Shown here in pieces: positions 38,245-46,585 of a DNA stretch of 64,000 nt. Location of the stretch: the NCBI RefSeq assembly GCF_016919245.1, contig NZ_JAFEJA010000001.1, positions 5,481,501 through 5,545,500 of the forward strand. Direction: 5' to 3'. The notes under the pieces are model-generated. The model did not search any database. It saw only the letters and a list, made by a program, of their open reading frames with translations, and had not been told where the DNA came from. The first letter of the stretch is position 1. The number at the start of each line of letters is the position of its first letter. This stretch comes from Streptomyces zhihengii (lineage in GTDB: Bacteria > Actinomycetota > Actinomycetes > Streptomycetales > Streptomycetaceae). A program made the translations under genes and the position numbers.

Positions 38245-39312
38245 GTGAAGGCACTCGTACTTTCCGGAGGAGCCGGCACACGACTCCGTCCCATTACGCA
38301 CACCTCCGCCAAGCAACTGGTGCCGGTGGCCAACAAACCGGTGCTCTTCTACGGCCTGGAGGCGATCGCCGAGGCCGGAATCACCGAGGTCGGTGTCGTC
38401 GTCGGGGAGACCGCGGCGGAGATCGAGGAAGCCGTCGGCGACGGGTCCCGGTTCGGGGTCAAGGTCACCTACATTCCGCAGGAGCGGCCGCTCGGACTGG
38501 CCCACGCGGTGATCATCTCCCGGGAATTCCTCGGAGAAGACGATTTTGTGATGTATCTCGGCGACAATTTCATCGTCGGTGGCATCAGCGGCCTGGTCGA
38601 CGAATTCCGCACCGAACGGCCCGACGCGCAGATCCTGCTGACCAAGGTCGCCGACCCGACCTCCTTCGGCGTCGCCGAACTCGACACCGCCGGTCGCGTG
38701 GTGGCCCTGGAGGAGAAGCCCGAGCGGCCCAAGAGCGATCTCGCGCTCGTCGGCGTCTACCTCTTCACCCCCGCCGTGCACGAGGCCGTCCGCGCCATCG
38801 AGCCGTCCCGGCGGGGCGAGCTGGAGATCACCCACGCCATCCAGTGGCTGATCGACCGGCGGCGCGACGTCCGCTCCACCACCATCGCCGGCTACTGGAA
38901 GGACACCGGCAACGTCACCGACATGCTGGAGGTCAACCGGTCGGTGCTGGAGACGGTCGACTGCCGGATCGACGGCTCCGTCGACGAGAGCAGCGAGATC
39001 ATCGGCCGGGTGTGCGTGGAGGCGGGCGCGCGGATCGTGAACAGCCGGATCGTCGGCCCCGCGGTCATCGGGCATTCCACCCTGATCAGCGGCTCCTACG
39101 TCGGGCCCTTCACCTCGGTGGCCGACGGCTGCCGCATCGAGGACAGCGAGATCGAGTACTCGATCGTGCTGCGCGGCGCCTCCATCACCGGGGTGCGGCG
39201 CATCGAGGCCTCGCTCATCGGCCGCGACGTCGAGGTCACCCCGGCCCCCCGCAACCCCTCCTCCCACCGACTCGTGCTCGGCGACCACAGCAAGGTGCAG
39301 ATCTCGTCATGA
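38245..39312 (+). CDS. rfbA: Glucose-1-phosphate thymidylyltransferase, long StrD-like form
   Basis: A 355-residue nucleotidyltransferase making dTDP-glucose, the first step to dTDP-L-rhamnose. The N-terminal signature LSGGAGTRLRPITHTSAKQL is complete. Unlike the short RmlA of about 290 residues, it carries a left-handed beta-helix C-terminus (about 245-340, with VIGHSTLISGSYVGPFTSV), as in the 355-residue StrD type of Streptomyces. GTG 38245 follows GGCAGGGACA. It overlaps rfbB by four bases (ATGA), and the three genes rfbA-rfbB-rfbD are tightly coupled. Confidence 0.92.
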   Translation: MKALVLSGGAGTRLRPITHTSAKQLVPVANKPVLFYGLEAIAEAGITEVGVVVGETAAEIEEAVGDGSRFGVKVTYIPQERPLGLAHAVIISREFLGEDDFVMYLGDNFIVGGISGLVDEFRTERPDAQILLTKVADPTSFGVAELDTAGRVVALEEKPERPKSDLALVGVYLFTPAVHEAVRAIEPSRRGELEITHAIQWLIDRRRDVRSTTIAGYWKDTGNVTDMLEVNRSVLETVDCRIDGSVDESSEIIGRVCVEAGARIVNSRIVGPAVIGHSTLISGSYVGPFTSVADGCRIEDSEIEYSIVLRGASITGVRRIEASLIGRDVEVTPAPRNPSSHRLVLGDHSKVQISS

Positions 39313-40292
39313 CCACCGCCATCCTGGTGACCGGCGGCGCCGGTTTCATCGGCTCCCACTACGTCCGCACCCTGCTCGGCCCGCACGGCCCGGGCGACGT
39401 CCGGATCACCGTGCTCGACGCACTCACCTACGCAGGCAACGAGGCCAATCTCGACGAGGTCGCCGGCGACGACCGTCTGCACTTCGTGCGCGGCGACATC
39501 TGCGACCCGGAGCTCGTCGGCAAGCTCATGGCCGAACACGACCAGGTGGTCCACTTCGCCGCCGAATCGCACGTCGACCGGTCCATCGACGGCGGCGGCG
39601 AGTTCGTCCGCACCAACGTCCTGGGCACCCAGACCCTCGCCGACGCGGCCCACCGCGCCGGGATCTCCGTCTTCGTCCAGATCTCCACCGACGAGGTCTA
39701 CGGCTCCATCGACGAGGGCTCCTGGCCCGAGACCCACCCGCTGGCGCCCACCTCGCCCTACGCCGCCGCCAAGGCCGCGGGCGACCTGGTCGCCCTGTCC
39801 TACCACCGCACCCACGGCCTGGACGTGCGGGTGACCCGCTGCTCCAACAACTACGGGCACCACCACTTCCCCGAGAAGGTCGTCCCGCTGTTCATCACCC
39901 GGCTGCTCGACGGGGGCACCGTCCCGCTCTACGGGGACGGCGGGAACGTGCGCGACTGGCTCCACATCGACGACCACGTCCAGGGCATCGAACGCGTCCG
40001 CACCGAGGGCCGCCCCGGCGAGGTCTACAACATCGGCGGCGGCACCGAGCTCTCCAACAGGGAACTCACCGGCCTGCTCCTCGACGCGTGCGGCGCCGGC
40101 TGGGACCGCGTGGAGCACGTCGCCGACCGCAAGGGACACGACCGCCGCTACTCCGTCGACTGGACCAAGGCCCGCGAGGAGCTGGGCTACCGGCCGCGCA
40201 AGGACTTCGCCACCGGGCTCGCCGAGACCGTCGCCTGGTACCGCGACAACCGCGCCTGGTGGGAGCCGCTGAAGGAGCGTGCGGCGCTGTGA
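39309..40292 (+). CDS. rfbB: dTDP-glucose 4,6-dehydratase
   Basis: A 327-residue extended SDR enzyme converting dTDP-glucose to dTDP-4-keto-6-deoxyglucose. The NAD motif GGAGFIGSHYVRTLL is at residue 8; STDEVYG carries the catalytic Asp-Glu, and the Tyr-Lys pair is in SPYAAAKAAGD. RCSNNYGHHHFPEKVVPLFI and the C-terminal RPGEVYNIGGG are typical RmlB. ATG 39309 overlaps the rfbA stop (ATGA), and its own stop overlaps the rfbD GTG. Confidence 0.95.
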   Translation: MTTAILVTGGAGFIGSHYVRTLLGPHGPGDVRITVLDALTYAGNEANLDEVAGDDRLHFVRGDICDPELVGKLMAEHDQVVHFAAESHVDRSIDGGGEFVRTNVLGTQTLADAAHRAGISVFVQISTDEVYGSIDEGSWPETHPLAPTSPYAAAKAAGDLVALSYHRTHGLDVRVTRCSNNYGHHHFPEKVVPLFITRLLDGGTVPLYGDGGNVRDWLHIDDHVQGIERVRTEGRPGEVYNIGGGTELSNRELTGLLLDACGAGWDRVEHVADRKGHDRRYSVDWTKAREELGYRPRKDFATGLAETVAWYRDNRAWWEPLKERAAL

Positions 40293-41191
40293 GCACCTGC
40301 TGGCTGGTCACCGGGGCGGACGGCATGCTGGCCCGGGACGTCACGGCCCGGATCGCCGCCGACGGCGAGCGCGGCGCCGCCCTCGGGCGGGCGGCGCTGG
40401 ACATCACCGGCCCGGACGACGTGCGCGCCGCGCTGGCCGCGCACCGCCCGGACGTGGTGGTCAACTGCGCCGCGTGGAACGACGTCGACGGCGCCGAGAC
40501 CCACGAGGAGGCCGCCCACGCCGCCAACGCGACCGGCCCCCGGGTGCTCGCCGAGGCGTGCAAGGAGAGCGGCGCCGTGCTGCTGCACGTCTCCACCGAC
40601 TACGTCTTCGCCGGGGACGCCCACGAGCCCTACCCCGAGGACGCGTCCACCGACCCGCGCGGCGCCTATGCGCGCAGCAAGGCGGCGGGCGAGCGGGCCG
40701 TGCTGGAACTGCTCCCGGAGACCGGACACGTGGTGCGCACCGCCTGGCTCTACGGCGCGGGCGGGCGCAACTTCGTGCGCACCATGATCGGCCTGGAGGC
40801 CGCCCGCGAGACGGTGGACGTCGTCGACGACCAGCGCGGCCAGCCGACCTGGAGCGCCGACCTCGCCGCCCTGCTGCTGCGGCTGGGCCGGGGCGCGCTC
40901 GACGGGAGCGTGCCGCCCGGGATCCAGCACGGCACCAGCTCCGGCGAGACCACCTGGTACGGCCTCACCCGGGAGATCTTCCGCCTGCTGGGCGCCGACC
41001 CGGACCGGGTGCGGCCCACCACCAGCGCGGCCTTCGAACGCCCCGCGCCCCGCCCGGCGTACAGCGTGCTGGGGCACGAAAGGCTGCGGACCTCGGGCAT
41101 CGAACCCATTCGCGAATGGCGCGAGGCACTCGGAGAGGCGTTCCCGGAGATCGTCCGGGCACACAGAGAATCGCGTGCCACCGGGCCGTAG
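40289..41191 (+). CDS. rfbD: dTDP-4-dehydrorhamnose reductase
   Basis: A 300-residue SDR enzyme for the last step to dTDP-L-rhamnose. The nucleotide motif is GADGMLARDV, the catalytic YxxxK is in YARSKAAGERAVL, and STDYVFAGDAHEPY is typical of RmlD. GTG 40289 overlaps the rfbB stop (GTGA), which fixes the start. The missing 3,5-epimerase step is encoded on the opposite strand at 42271. No terminator-like hairpin is seen before the next gene, which has its own promoter at 41195. Confidence 0.93.
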   Translation: MSTCWLVTGADGMLARDVTARIAADGERGAALGRAALDITGPDDVRAALAAHRPDVVVNCAAWNDVDGAETHEEAAHAANATGPRVLAEACKESGAVLLHVSTDYVFAGDAHEPYPEDASTDPRGAYARSKAAGERAVLELLPETGHVVRTAWLYGAGGRNFVRTMIGLEAARETVDVVDDQRGQPTWSADLAALLLRLGRGALDGSVPPGIQHGTSSGETTWYGLTREIFRLLGADPDRVRPTTSAAFERPAPRPAYSVLGHERLRTSGIEPIREWREALGEAFPEIVRAHRESRATGP

Positions 41192-41194
41192 AAG

Positions 41195-41224
41195 TTTACG
41201 ACCGGAGGCGTCGCACGCTAACTT
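41195..41224 (+). promoter_or_regulatory. Promoter before the methyltransferase-like gene
   Basis: TTTACG (41195-41200) and TAACTT (41219-41224) are 18 bases apart. Transcription would start near 41231, giving a 35-base leader containing AAGGGA before GTG 41266. The region is distinctly lower in G+C. Confidence 0.65.
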
Positions 41225-41265
41225 CGCCCCAAGCACAGAATGCGATTCCCCATGAAGGGATTCCA

Positions 41266-42060
41266 GTGGACCGCCACGGCTTCCTGCGTCAACTGCACCG
41301 TGTGAGCAAACCCCGAAACTATTTGGAGATCGGGGTCAACGACGGGCGCAGTCTCGCTCTTTCCCGCGTTCCCTCGGTTGCCGTGGACCCGGCATTCCGA
41401 TTGGTCACGAGCATCAGTTGCGACGTGCATCTGGTCAGGGCCACGAGCGACGATTTCTTCGCCCGCCGGGATCCCCTGGTCCATCTGCGCACCGGGCGGA
41501 ATCCCTTCCGTGCGCTCGCTCGCAGGGATCCGATGAACGTACTGGGCGGCGAACCGCGCCTGGAGCTCTCGTTCATCGACGGAATGCACCTGTTCGAATA
41601 CGCCCTGCGTGATTTCATGAACGTCGAACGGCATTCCCGCTGGTCCAGCGTGATCGTCCTCGACGACATGATGCCGAGGGACGTGGACGAGGCCGCGCGC
41701 GACCGCCACACGAAGTTCTGGACGGGCGACGTCTACAAGGTCGTCCAGGTGCTCCGCCGGTACCGGCCCGACCTCGTCGTCGTGGAGGTGGACACCGCGC
41801 CCACCGGGGTGGCCGTCGTCTTCGGCGCCGATCCCGCCAGCACCGTGCTGAAGGACTCCTACGACCGGATCGTCGAGGAGTACGTCGTCCCCGACCCGCA
41901 GGACGTCCCCGACGAGGTGCTCACCCGCAAGAACGCGGTGCGCCCGGAGGCGCTGCTCGGCGCCGGATTCTGGCCGGGCCTCGTCCGCGCCCGCACGCTG
42001 CGCCGGGGGCGCGCGTCCTTCGCGCCGGTGCGGCAGGGGCTGGAGCGGCTCACGGGCTGA
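41266..42060 (+). CDS. Class I SAM-dependent methyltransferase-like protein
   Basis: A 264-residue protein. Motif I is NYLEIGVNDGRSLALS near residue 20 and the motif SFIDGMHLFEYALRDF near 105 is typical of the Methyltransf_24 group; VIVLDDMMPRD follows. The C-terminal 80 residues are less conserved. It could methylate a sugar of the wall polymer, since 24-type methyltransferases often lie in polysaccharide loci; the substrate is unknown. GTG 41266 is five bases after AAGGGA. Its 5' half has several codons unusual for the region (CGA, GTT, ATT, TTG), hinting at a different history. Convergent with rfbC. Confidence 0.8.
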   Translation: MDRHGFLRQLHRVSKPRNYLEIGVNDGRSLALSRVPSVAVDPAFRLVTSISCDVHLVRATSDDFFARRDPLVHLRTGRNPFRALARRDPMNVLGGEPRLELSFIDGMHLFEYALRDFMNVERHSRWSSVIVLDDMMPRDVDEAARDRHTKFWTGDVYKVVQVLRRYRPDLVVVEVDTAPTGVAVVFGADPASTVLKDSYDRIVEEYVVPDPQDVPDEVLTRKNAVRPEALLGAGFWPGLVRARTLRRGRASFAPVRQGLERLTG

Positions 42061-42077
42061 GGCGGCCCGGCCGGCCC

Positions 42078-42134
42078 CACACGGACGGCGGGCGCCCCGC
42101 GGACCTGGGGTCCGGGGCGCCCGCCGTCCGTGTG
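42078..42134. terminator. Very long bidirectional hairpin terminator
   Basis: A perfect 21-bp stem (42078-42098 with 42114-42134) is topped by a further 5-bp stem. It lies 17 bases after the + strand stop and about 140 bases beyond the rfbC stop, and can stop both converging transcripts. It is the longest hairpin in the window. Confidence 0.85.
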
Positions 42135-42139
42135 CGGGG

Positions 42140-42265
42140 TGCGCGTCGTCGCAGCTCGCGGGCGTGCGGGGCGGGGTGTGGGCCGTCGCCGTCCGTGTGC
42201 GCGCGAGGGCGTGCGCCGTCGCCGGTCGCGTTCAGGCCGGGCGTGTGCGCCGTCGCGGCTCGCGT
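42140..42265. repeat. Imperfect ~34-bp repeats downstream of rfbC
   Basis: Four degenerate copies built around GTG(C/T)GSGCCGTCGC, with CGTCGTCGC/GCCGTCGCS cores at 42144, 42182, 42215 and 42249 (spacing 38, 33, 34). They fill the space between the long terminator and the end of rfbC. No gene is visible here. Confidence 0.55.
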
Positions 42266-42270
42266 GCGGG

Positions 42271-42927
42271 TCAGGCCCGGTCGTAGGCCCCCCGGAGCCC
42301 GCCCGGGCCGCCGGCGGGGCCGGGGGCGCCGCCGGCGTCGTTCAGCCGCGCGTAGTACGCCAGGCAGTCCTCGTAGCGGGGCAGCAGCCCCCGGCGCGCG
42401 GCCTCCGCGAGCCCCGGCGCCGCGGCGTCCTTCTCGGAGAGCACCGGCGCGATGCCGTCCGGCCAGGCGATGGCCAGCTCCGGATCGAGCGGATGGAGGC
42501 CGTGCTCCCGCTCGGGGGCGTACCCCTCGGAGCAGAGGTAGACCACCGTCGCGTCGTCCGTCAGCGCCATGAACGCGTGCCCGAGGCCCTCCGACAGGTA
42601 CACCGCGCGGTGGTCGCGGTCGTCCAGCCGGACCGACTCCCACCTGCCGAAGCCCGGCGACCCGACCCGGATGTCGACGACCACGTCCAGCACCGCGCCC
42701 CGCACACAGGTCACGTACTTCGCCTGGCTCGGCGGCACGTCGGCGAAGTGGACGCCGCGCAGCGTGCCCCGGCTGGAGACGGAGCAGTTCGCCTGCTCCA
42801 GCCGCAGCCGGTGCCCCGTGACGGCCGCGAGGTCCGGTGCCTTGAACCACTCGTGGAAGCTGCCCCGGCTGTCGGGGAAGACCCGCGGCTCGTGCACCCA
42901 GGCCCCGGCGATGGAGAGTTCCCGCAT
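42271..42927 (-). CDS. rfbC: dTDP-4-dehydrorhamnose 3,5-epimerase family protein
   Basis: A 218-residue cupin epimerase. RGTLRGVHFADVPPSQAKYV holds the catalytic histidine and VRGAVLDVVVDIRVGSP the substrate-binding part; GLGHAFMALTDDATVVYLCS follows. It completes the dTDP-L-rhamnose pathway with rfbA, rfbB and rfbD on the other strand. About 20-30 residues longer than usual, with an Ala/Gly-rich C-terminus. GAGGA lies about nine bases before ATG 42927. It follows the GT2 gene at 43013 on the same strand after 85 bases, probably in one transcript. Confidence 0.88.
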   Translation of the reverse strand: MRELSIAGAWVHEPRVFPDSRGSFHEWFKAPDLAAVTGHRLRLEQANCSVSSRGTLRGVHFADVPPSQAKYVTCVRGAVLDVVVDIRVGSPGFGRWESVRLDDRDHRAVYLSEGLGHAFMALTDDATVVYLCSEGYAPEREHGLHPLDPELAIAWPDGIAPVLSEKDAAAPGLAEAARRGLLPRYEDCLAYYARLNDAGGAPGPAGGPGGLRGAYDRA

Positions 42928-42990
42928 CAGTTCACGTCCTCGCTCTCGTCACTCGGCCGGTGCGGTGCCGCGCCGGCCGTCCGCCCCCCT

Positions 42991-43019
42991 GGGGGAATCA
43001 GCCGGGGGGGAATCAGCCG
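42991..43019. repeat. 15-bp tandem duplication spanning a stop codon
   Basis: GGGGGAATCAGCCG occurs at 42991-43004 and again at 43006-43019 on the + strand. The second copy holds the stop codon of the GT2 gene (43013-43015), so the first copy repeats the stop just downstream. Confidence 0.7.
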
Positions 43020-45088
43020 AACACCCGGGCCGCGAGGCGCCGGGCCTTCTTCCGGGCCTTCGCCGGCAGCCGCCGCACGACCGGCCCGACGACCGATCTG
43101 ACCGCCCGGCGGGCCGCCGCCCGCCGCCGCTCGGTGATCAGCTGCCGCAGCAGCACGGGGTCCGGCACCGGGAGACCGCCGTCCGGCCGGAGCCGGCCCG
43201 AGCCGTCGACGTCCGCGCTGCACAGCGGCAGCAGCGGCCCGTTCCCGCCGTCCAGCCGCACCGACAGCTGCCAGGTGCCCTCCGGCGCCCCGGGCAGCCG
43301 CCGGGGGAGCGTCAGATGCGCCCGGTCCAGCGCCGGACGCAGCTCGCCCGGGGCGGAGTGGACCACGGTGGCCTCGGCGAGGTCGCCGTCGTCCGAGGGC
43401 TTGGTCAGCACCAGCTCGGGGGCGCCGTCGCCGGCCCCCGTCCCAGGGGCGGTGGCGCCGGTGGTGAACAGGTCCAGCCGGAGCTGGACGGGCGTCCCCG
43501 GCATCCGCAGCACCGTCCGGCCGCGCAGATACGCGGCGGTCCGCTTGCCGCGCCGTGCCACGTCGAGCGTGAGATTGCCGTGCGGGTCGGTGAAGTACGG
43601 GATGACCGACCGCGGCCCGCCGGACAGCAGGGCCGGCACGCAGCGGTCGGCGACGTGCTCCGCCCGGTCGGCCCCGAGCCGGGTCCGGCGCACGACACCG
43701 AGCCCCCGCACGGTCACCCAGGCGTCCCAGAAGCCGCGCGGCAGACTGCCCCGCCCCTTCCTGCCGCCCTCCGTCGCCAGGTGCCCGGTGCCGTGCAGCA
43801 CCACCTCGCAGGTCCCGTCCGGCCGGTCGGCCACCTCGGCGGTGAACGACGCCGGACACGGCCACTCGACCGCCGTCTCCCGGTCCCGCAGCGACAGTTC
43901 GGCCGTGAAGCCGCGCAGGTCGTCGGTGACGTCGACCAGTTCGCCCGCCGGCAGGAACCGGTCGGTGACCGCCGGGTCGAGGTACACCCGCCCGTCGCGG
44001 CGGACCATGGTCAGCGGCTCGCGGTCCTCGCCGTGCACCAGCCGCGCGCTGATCCGCACGGCGATCCGGCCGTCCGGCTGCCAGGCCAGGTCCTCCAGGC
44101 GGACCCCGCCCCGGACGGAGGAGGCGAACCGGGCGAGACGGACCAGCCCCGCCTCGTCGTCGGCGCGCAGCAGCTCGGAGCGCAGCCGCAGCACGGGGCC
44201 GAGCCCGTCGTGGACGGAGCCGCCCATGAAGTCCAGGGCGAGCGGGCGGACGGCGTCGGTCATCTCGCGCAGGAAGGCGTCGTCGTAGGTGAGCACGGCC
44301 GGTTCGCTGAGGCGGCCCAGCATCTCCACCCGGTAGAAGCGGCGCAGCACCCGGTCGCGCAGCGCACCGGGCTCGGTGCCCGCGACGACGACGTCCAGCA
44401 CCTCGCGCAGATTGGCGTAGTACCCCTCGGGGACCAGCTTGGCCGACCCGGCGTTCTTGCCGTCGTCCCGCTTCGAGTAGTGGTAGCAGGTGTACGTGCC
44501 GAGGATCGAGACCACCTGGGCGGGGATGTACGCCCTCATCATGTAGAGCTGGTCCTCCAGCCGGCGCTTCCCCTCCGGATAGGCGATGCCGTGCTCGCGC
44601 AGGAACGCGGTGCGGAACATCTTGTGCGGCGTGAGGCTGTCGAACAGCGGGGCGTTGCGCAGCGTGCAGCGTTCGCGGTTCTTGCGGAAGACGCCGTGCG
44701 GGACGCCCCGGAAGTTGCTCGCCACCTTGCCGATCACGATGTCCGAACCGTTGCGGTGCCCCAATGCGTAGAGGCGGCGCAGGGCGTCGGTGCCGAGGTG
44801 GTCGTCCTGGTCGAGGAACTGGACGTACTCGCCCCGCGCCGCCTCCACGCCGATGTTCCGCGGCTTGCCGGGCCAGCCCGAGTTGGGGATGTGGATCACC
44901 CGGAAGTGCGGGTGGCGCTCGGCCAGCGCGTCCAGGCGCTCCGGGGTGTCGTCGGTGGACCCGTCGTCGACGAAGAGCACCTCGAACTCCCCGGCCGGCA
45001 TGGTCTGTCCGACGAGGGATGTGATGCACGGATCCAGGTACTTCCCCGGGTTGTACACCGGGATGACGACACTCACTCTGACCGACAC
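43013..45088 (-). CDS. TarS-like GT2 glycosyltransferase with C-terminal beta domains
   Basis: A 691-residue protein with the TarS layout. The GT2 core (1-230) has VRVSVVIPVYNPGKYL, FLDQDD (Asp93, Asp95), NSGWPGKPRNIGVEAARGE, FRGVPHGVFRKNRE, LTPHKMFRTAFL and RLEDQLYMMRAY. A linker to about 340 leads to tandem beta domains: GFWDAWVTVRG then VIPYFTDPHGNLTLDV, and GTWQLSVRLDGG near 610. S. aureus TarS has the same order as I recall it, including a matching YFTKDFNNISLY stretch. It probably decorates a ribitol-phosphate polymer with a sugar. A basic tail ends it. I choose GTG 45088 (GGGG seven bases before); GTG 45076 is an alternative. Confidence 0.87.
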   Translation of the reverse strand: MSVRVSVVIPVYNPGKYLDPCITSLVGQTMPAGEFEVLFVDDGSTDDTPERLDALAERHPHFRVIHIPNSGWPGKPRNIGVEAARGEYVQFLDQDDHLGTDALRRLYALGHRNGSDIVIGKVASNFRGVPHGVFRKNRERCTLRNAPLFDSLTPHKMFRTAFLREHGIAYPEGKRRLEDQLYMMRAYIPAQVVSILGTYTCYHYSKRDDGKNAGSAKLVPEGYYANLREVLDVVVAGTEPGALRDRVLRRFYRVEMLGRLSEPAVLTYDDAFLREMTDAVRPLALDFMGGSVHDGLGPVLRLRSELLRADDEAGLVRLARFASSVRGGVRLEDLAWQPDGRIAVRISARLVHGEDREPLTMVRRDGRVYLDPAVTDRFLPAGELVDVTDDLRGFTAELSLRDRETAVEWPCPASFTAEVADRPDGTCEVVLHGTGHLATEGGRKGRGSLPRGFWDAWVTVRGLGVVRRTRLGADRAEHVADRCVPALLSGGPRSVIPYFTDPHGNLTLDVARRGKRTAAYLRGRTVLRMPGTPVQLRLDLFTTGATAPGTGAGDGAPELVLTKPSDDGDLAEATVVHSAPGELRPALDRAHLTLPRRLPGAPEGTWQLSVRLDGGNGPLLPLCSADVDGSGRLRPDGGLPVPDPVLLRQLITERRRAAARRAVRSVVGPVVRRLPAKARKKARRLAARVFG

Positions 45089-45317
45089 GACTGTGCCCCG
45101 TCTCTTGTGGAAGCCCGACTCGAACAGGCCGGAGGCAGGACGGTGCGGGCGCGTGCCACCGCCCGACGGGCACCTTATCGGCTGCGGGGAACCATCGGGC
45201 GCAACCGACACAACTCCGCACAGAACACGGCGTACCCTCCGCCGTCGGGCGCGGTGCGGTGTCCAGCGCTCGGAACACGCGCGCGCCCGGTGTCGGCGCT
45301 GGCATAGATTCGGGGGT
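45089..45317. promoter_or_regulatory. Divergent intergenic region, GT2 gene / proB
   Basis: A 229-base gap between divergent starts. TAGATT at 45305-45310 serves proB. A TACCCT at about 45234 on the + strand could be another -10. The promoter of the minus-strand GT2-rfbC unit should also lie here but is not clear. No gene is seen. Confidence 0.4.
45305..45310 (+). promoter_or_regulatory. -10 element for a leaderless proB mRNA
   Basis: TAGATT stands seven bases before GTG 45318, with no Shine-Dalgarno between. The sequence TAGATTCGGG is shared with the CYTH/CHAD gene start. Confidence 0.6.
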
Positions 45318-46445
45318 GTGACAGTGGCAAGACAGCAGGTGACACAGGCCCGCAGGATCGTCGTCAAGGTCGGTTCGTCCTCGTTGACGACCGCCGCGGG
45401 CGGCCTCGACGCCGACCGCGTGGACGCGCTCGTCGACGTCCTCGCCAAGGTCCGCAGCGGGGGCGAGCGGGAGATCGTCCTGGTCTCCTCCGGCGCCATC
45501 GCCGCGGGTCTGGCGCCGCTCGGTCTCGCCCGCCGCCCCAAGGACCTCGCCCGTCAGCAGGCCGCGGCGAGCGTCGGCCAGGGCCTGCTGGTCGCCCGCT
45601 ACACCGCCAGCTTCGCCCGCTACGGGGTCCGCGTCGGCCAGGTGCTGCTCACCGGCGACGACACCAGCCGCCGGGCGCACTACCGCAACGCGTACCGCAC
45701 CCTCGACCAGCTCCTCGCCATGGGCGCCGTGCCCGTGGTCAACGAGAACGACACCGTCGCCACCGACGAGATCCGCTTCGGCGACAACGACCGCCTGGCC
45801 GCGCTCGTCGCCCATCTCGTCCGCGCCGACCTGCTCGTCCTCCTCTCCGACGTCGACGGCCTCTACGACGGCGACCCGTCCCGGCCCGGGACCTCCCGGA
45901 TCGGCGAGGTGCGCGGCCCCGGCGACATCGCCCACGTGCAGATCGGCAGCGCCGGGAAGGCGGGCGTCGGCACCGGCGGCATGGTCACCAAGGTCGAGGC
46001 CGCGCGGATCGCCGCCGCGGCCGGTGTGCCCGTCGTCCTCACCTCCGCCAGCCGCGCGGCCGACGCCCTCGCGGGCCGCGACACCGGCACCTGGTTCCAC
46101 GCCACCGGCCGGCGCTCCGCCGACCGGCTGCTGTGGCTCGCCCACGCGTCGACGCCCCAGGGGTCGCTCACCCTCGACGAGGGCGCCGTGCGGGCGGTCG
46201 TCAAGGGCCGGAAGTCGCTGCTCCCCGCCGGGATCGCCGCCGTGGACGGCGAGTTCAGCGCCGGGGACCCGGTGGAGCTGCGCGACGCCGAGGGGCGCCC
46301 GGTGGCCCGCGGGCTCGTCAACTTCGACGCCAAGGAGATCCCCCAGCTGCTGGGCCGCTCCACCCGGGAGCTCGCCCGCGAACTCGGGCCCGCCTACGAA
46401 CGCGAGGTCGTACACAGGGACGATCTCGTCGTCCTGGAGACCTGA
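45318..46445 (+). CDS. proB: Glutamate 5-kinase
   Basis: A 375-residue first enzyme of proline synthesis, phosphorylating glutamate. The amino-acid kinase domain (about 10-260) has RRIVVKVGSSSLTT, VSSGAIAAGLAPLGL, NENDTVATDEIRFGDND and GTGGMVTKVEAA. A PUA domain follows (about 280-365, LPAGIAAVDGEFSAGD). Start: GTG 45318 is placed by the -10 element seven bases upstream; GTG 45324 is also in frame. proA follows one gene later. Confidence 0.96.
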   Translation: MTVARQQVTQARRIVVKVGSSSLTTAAGGLDADRVDALVDVLAKVRSGGEREIVLVSSGAIAAGLAPLGLARRPKDLARQQAAASVGQGLLVARYTASFARYGVRVGQVLLTGDDTSRRAHYRNAYRTLDQLLAMGAVPVVNENDTVATDEIRFGDNDRLAALVAHLVRADLLVLLSDVDGLYDGDPSRPGTSRIGEVRGPGDIAHVQIGSAGKAGVGTGGMVTKVEAARIAAAAGVPVVLTSASRAADALAGRDTGTWFHATGRRSADRLLWLAHASTPQGSLTLDEGAVRAVVKGRKSLLPAGIAAVDGEFSAGDPVELRDAEGRPVARGLVNFDAKEIPQLLGRSTRELARELGPAYEREVVHRDDLVVLET

Positions 46446-46585
46446 CCCGCCCCTGAAAGACGGAAAGTCCCGTCATCAGGAAGAGACCTTTACCAAAACC
46501 GCCCCGGACCGAGCCCTGGACTGGTCCACTTTGATGCGGACCCGCGCAATCCACGGGCCCGCGACGAAGCGACAGGAGGCGGCCG

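Noticed and set aside
38245..42927. The rhamnose genes considered as part of an antibiotic deoxysugar cluster (StrD/E/L/M resemblance)
   Set aside because: There are no scaffold, resistance or pathway-specific regulator genes nearby, and the neighbours are wall-polymer enzymes.
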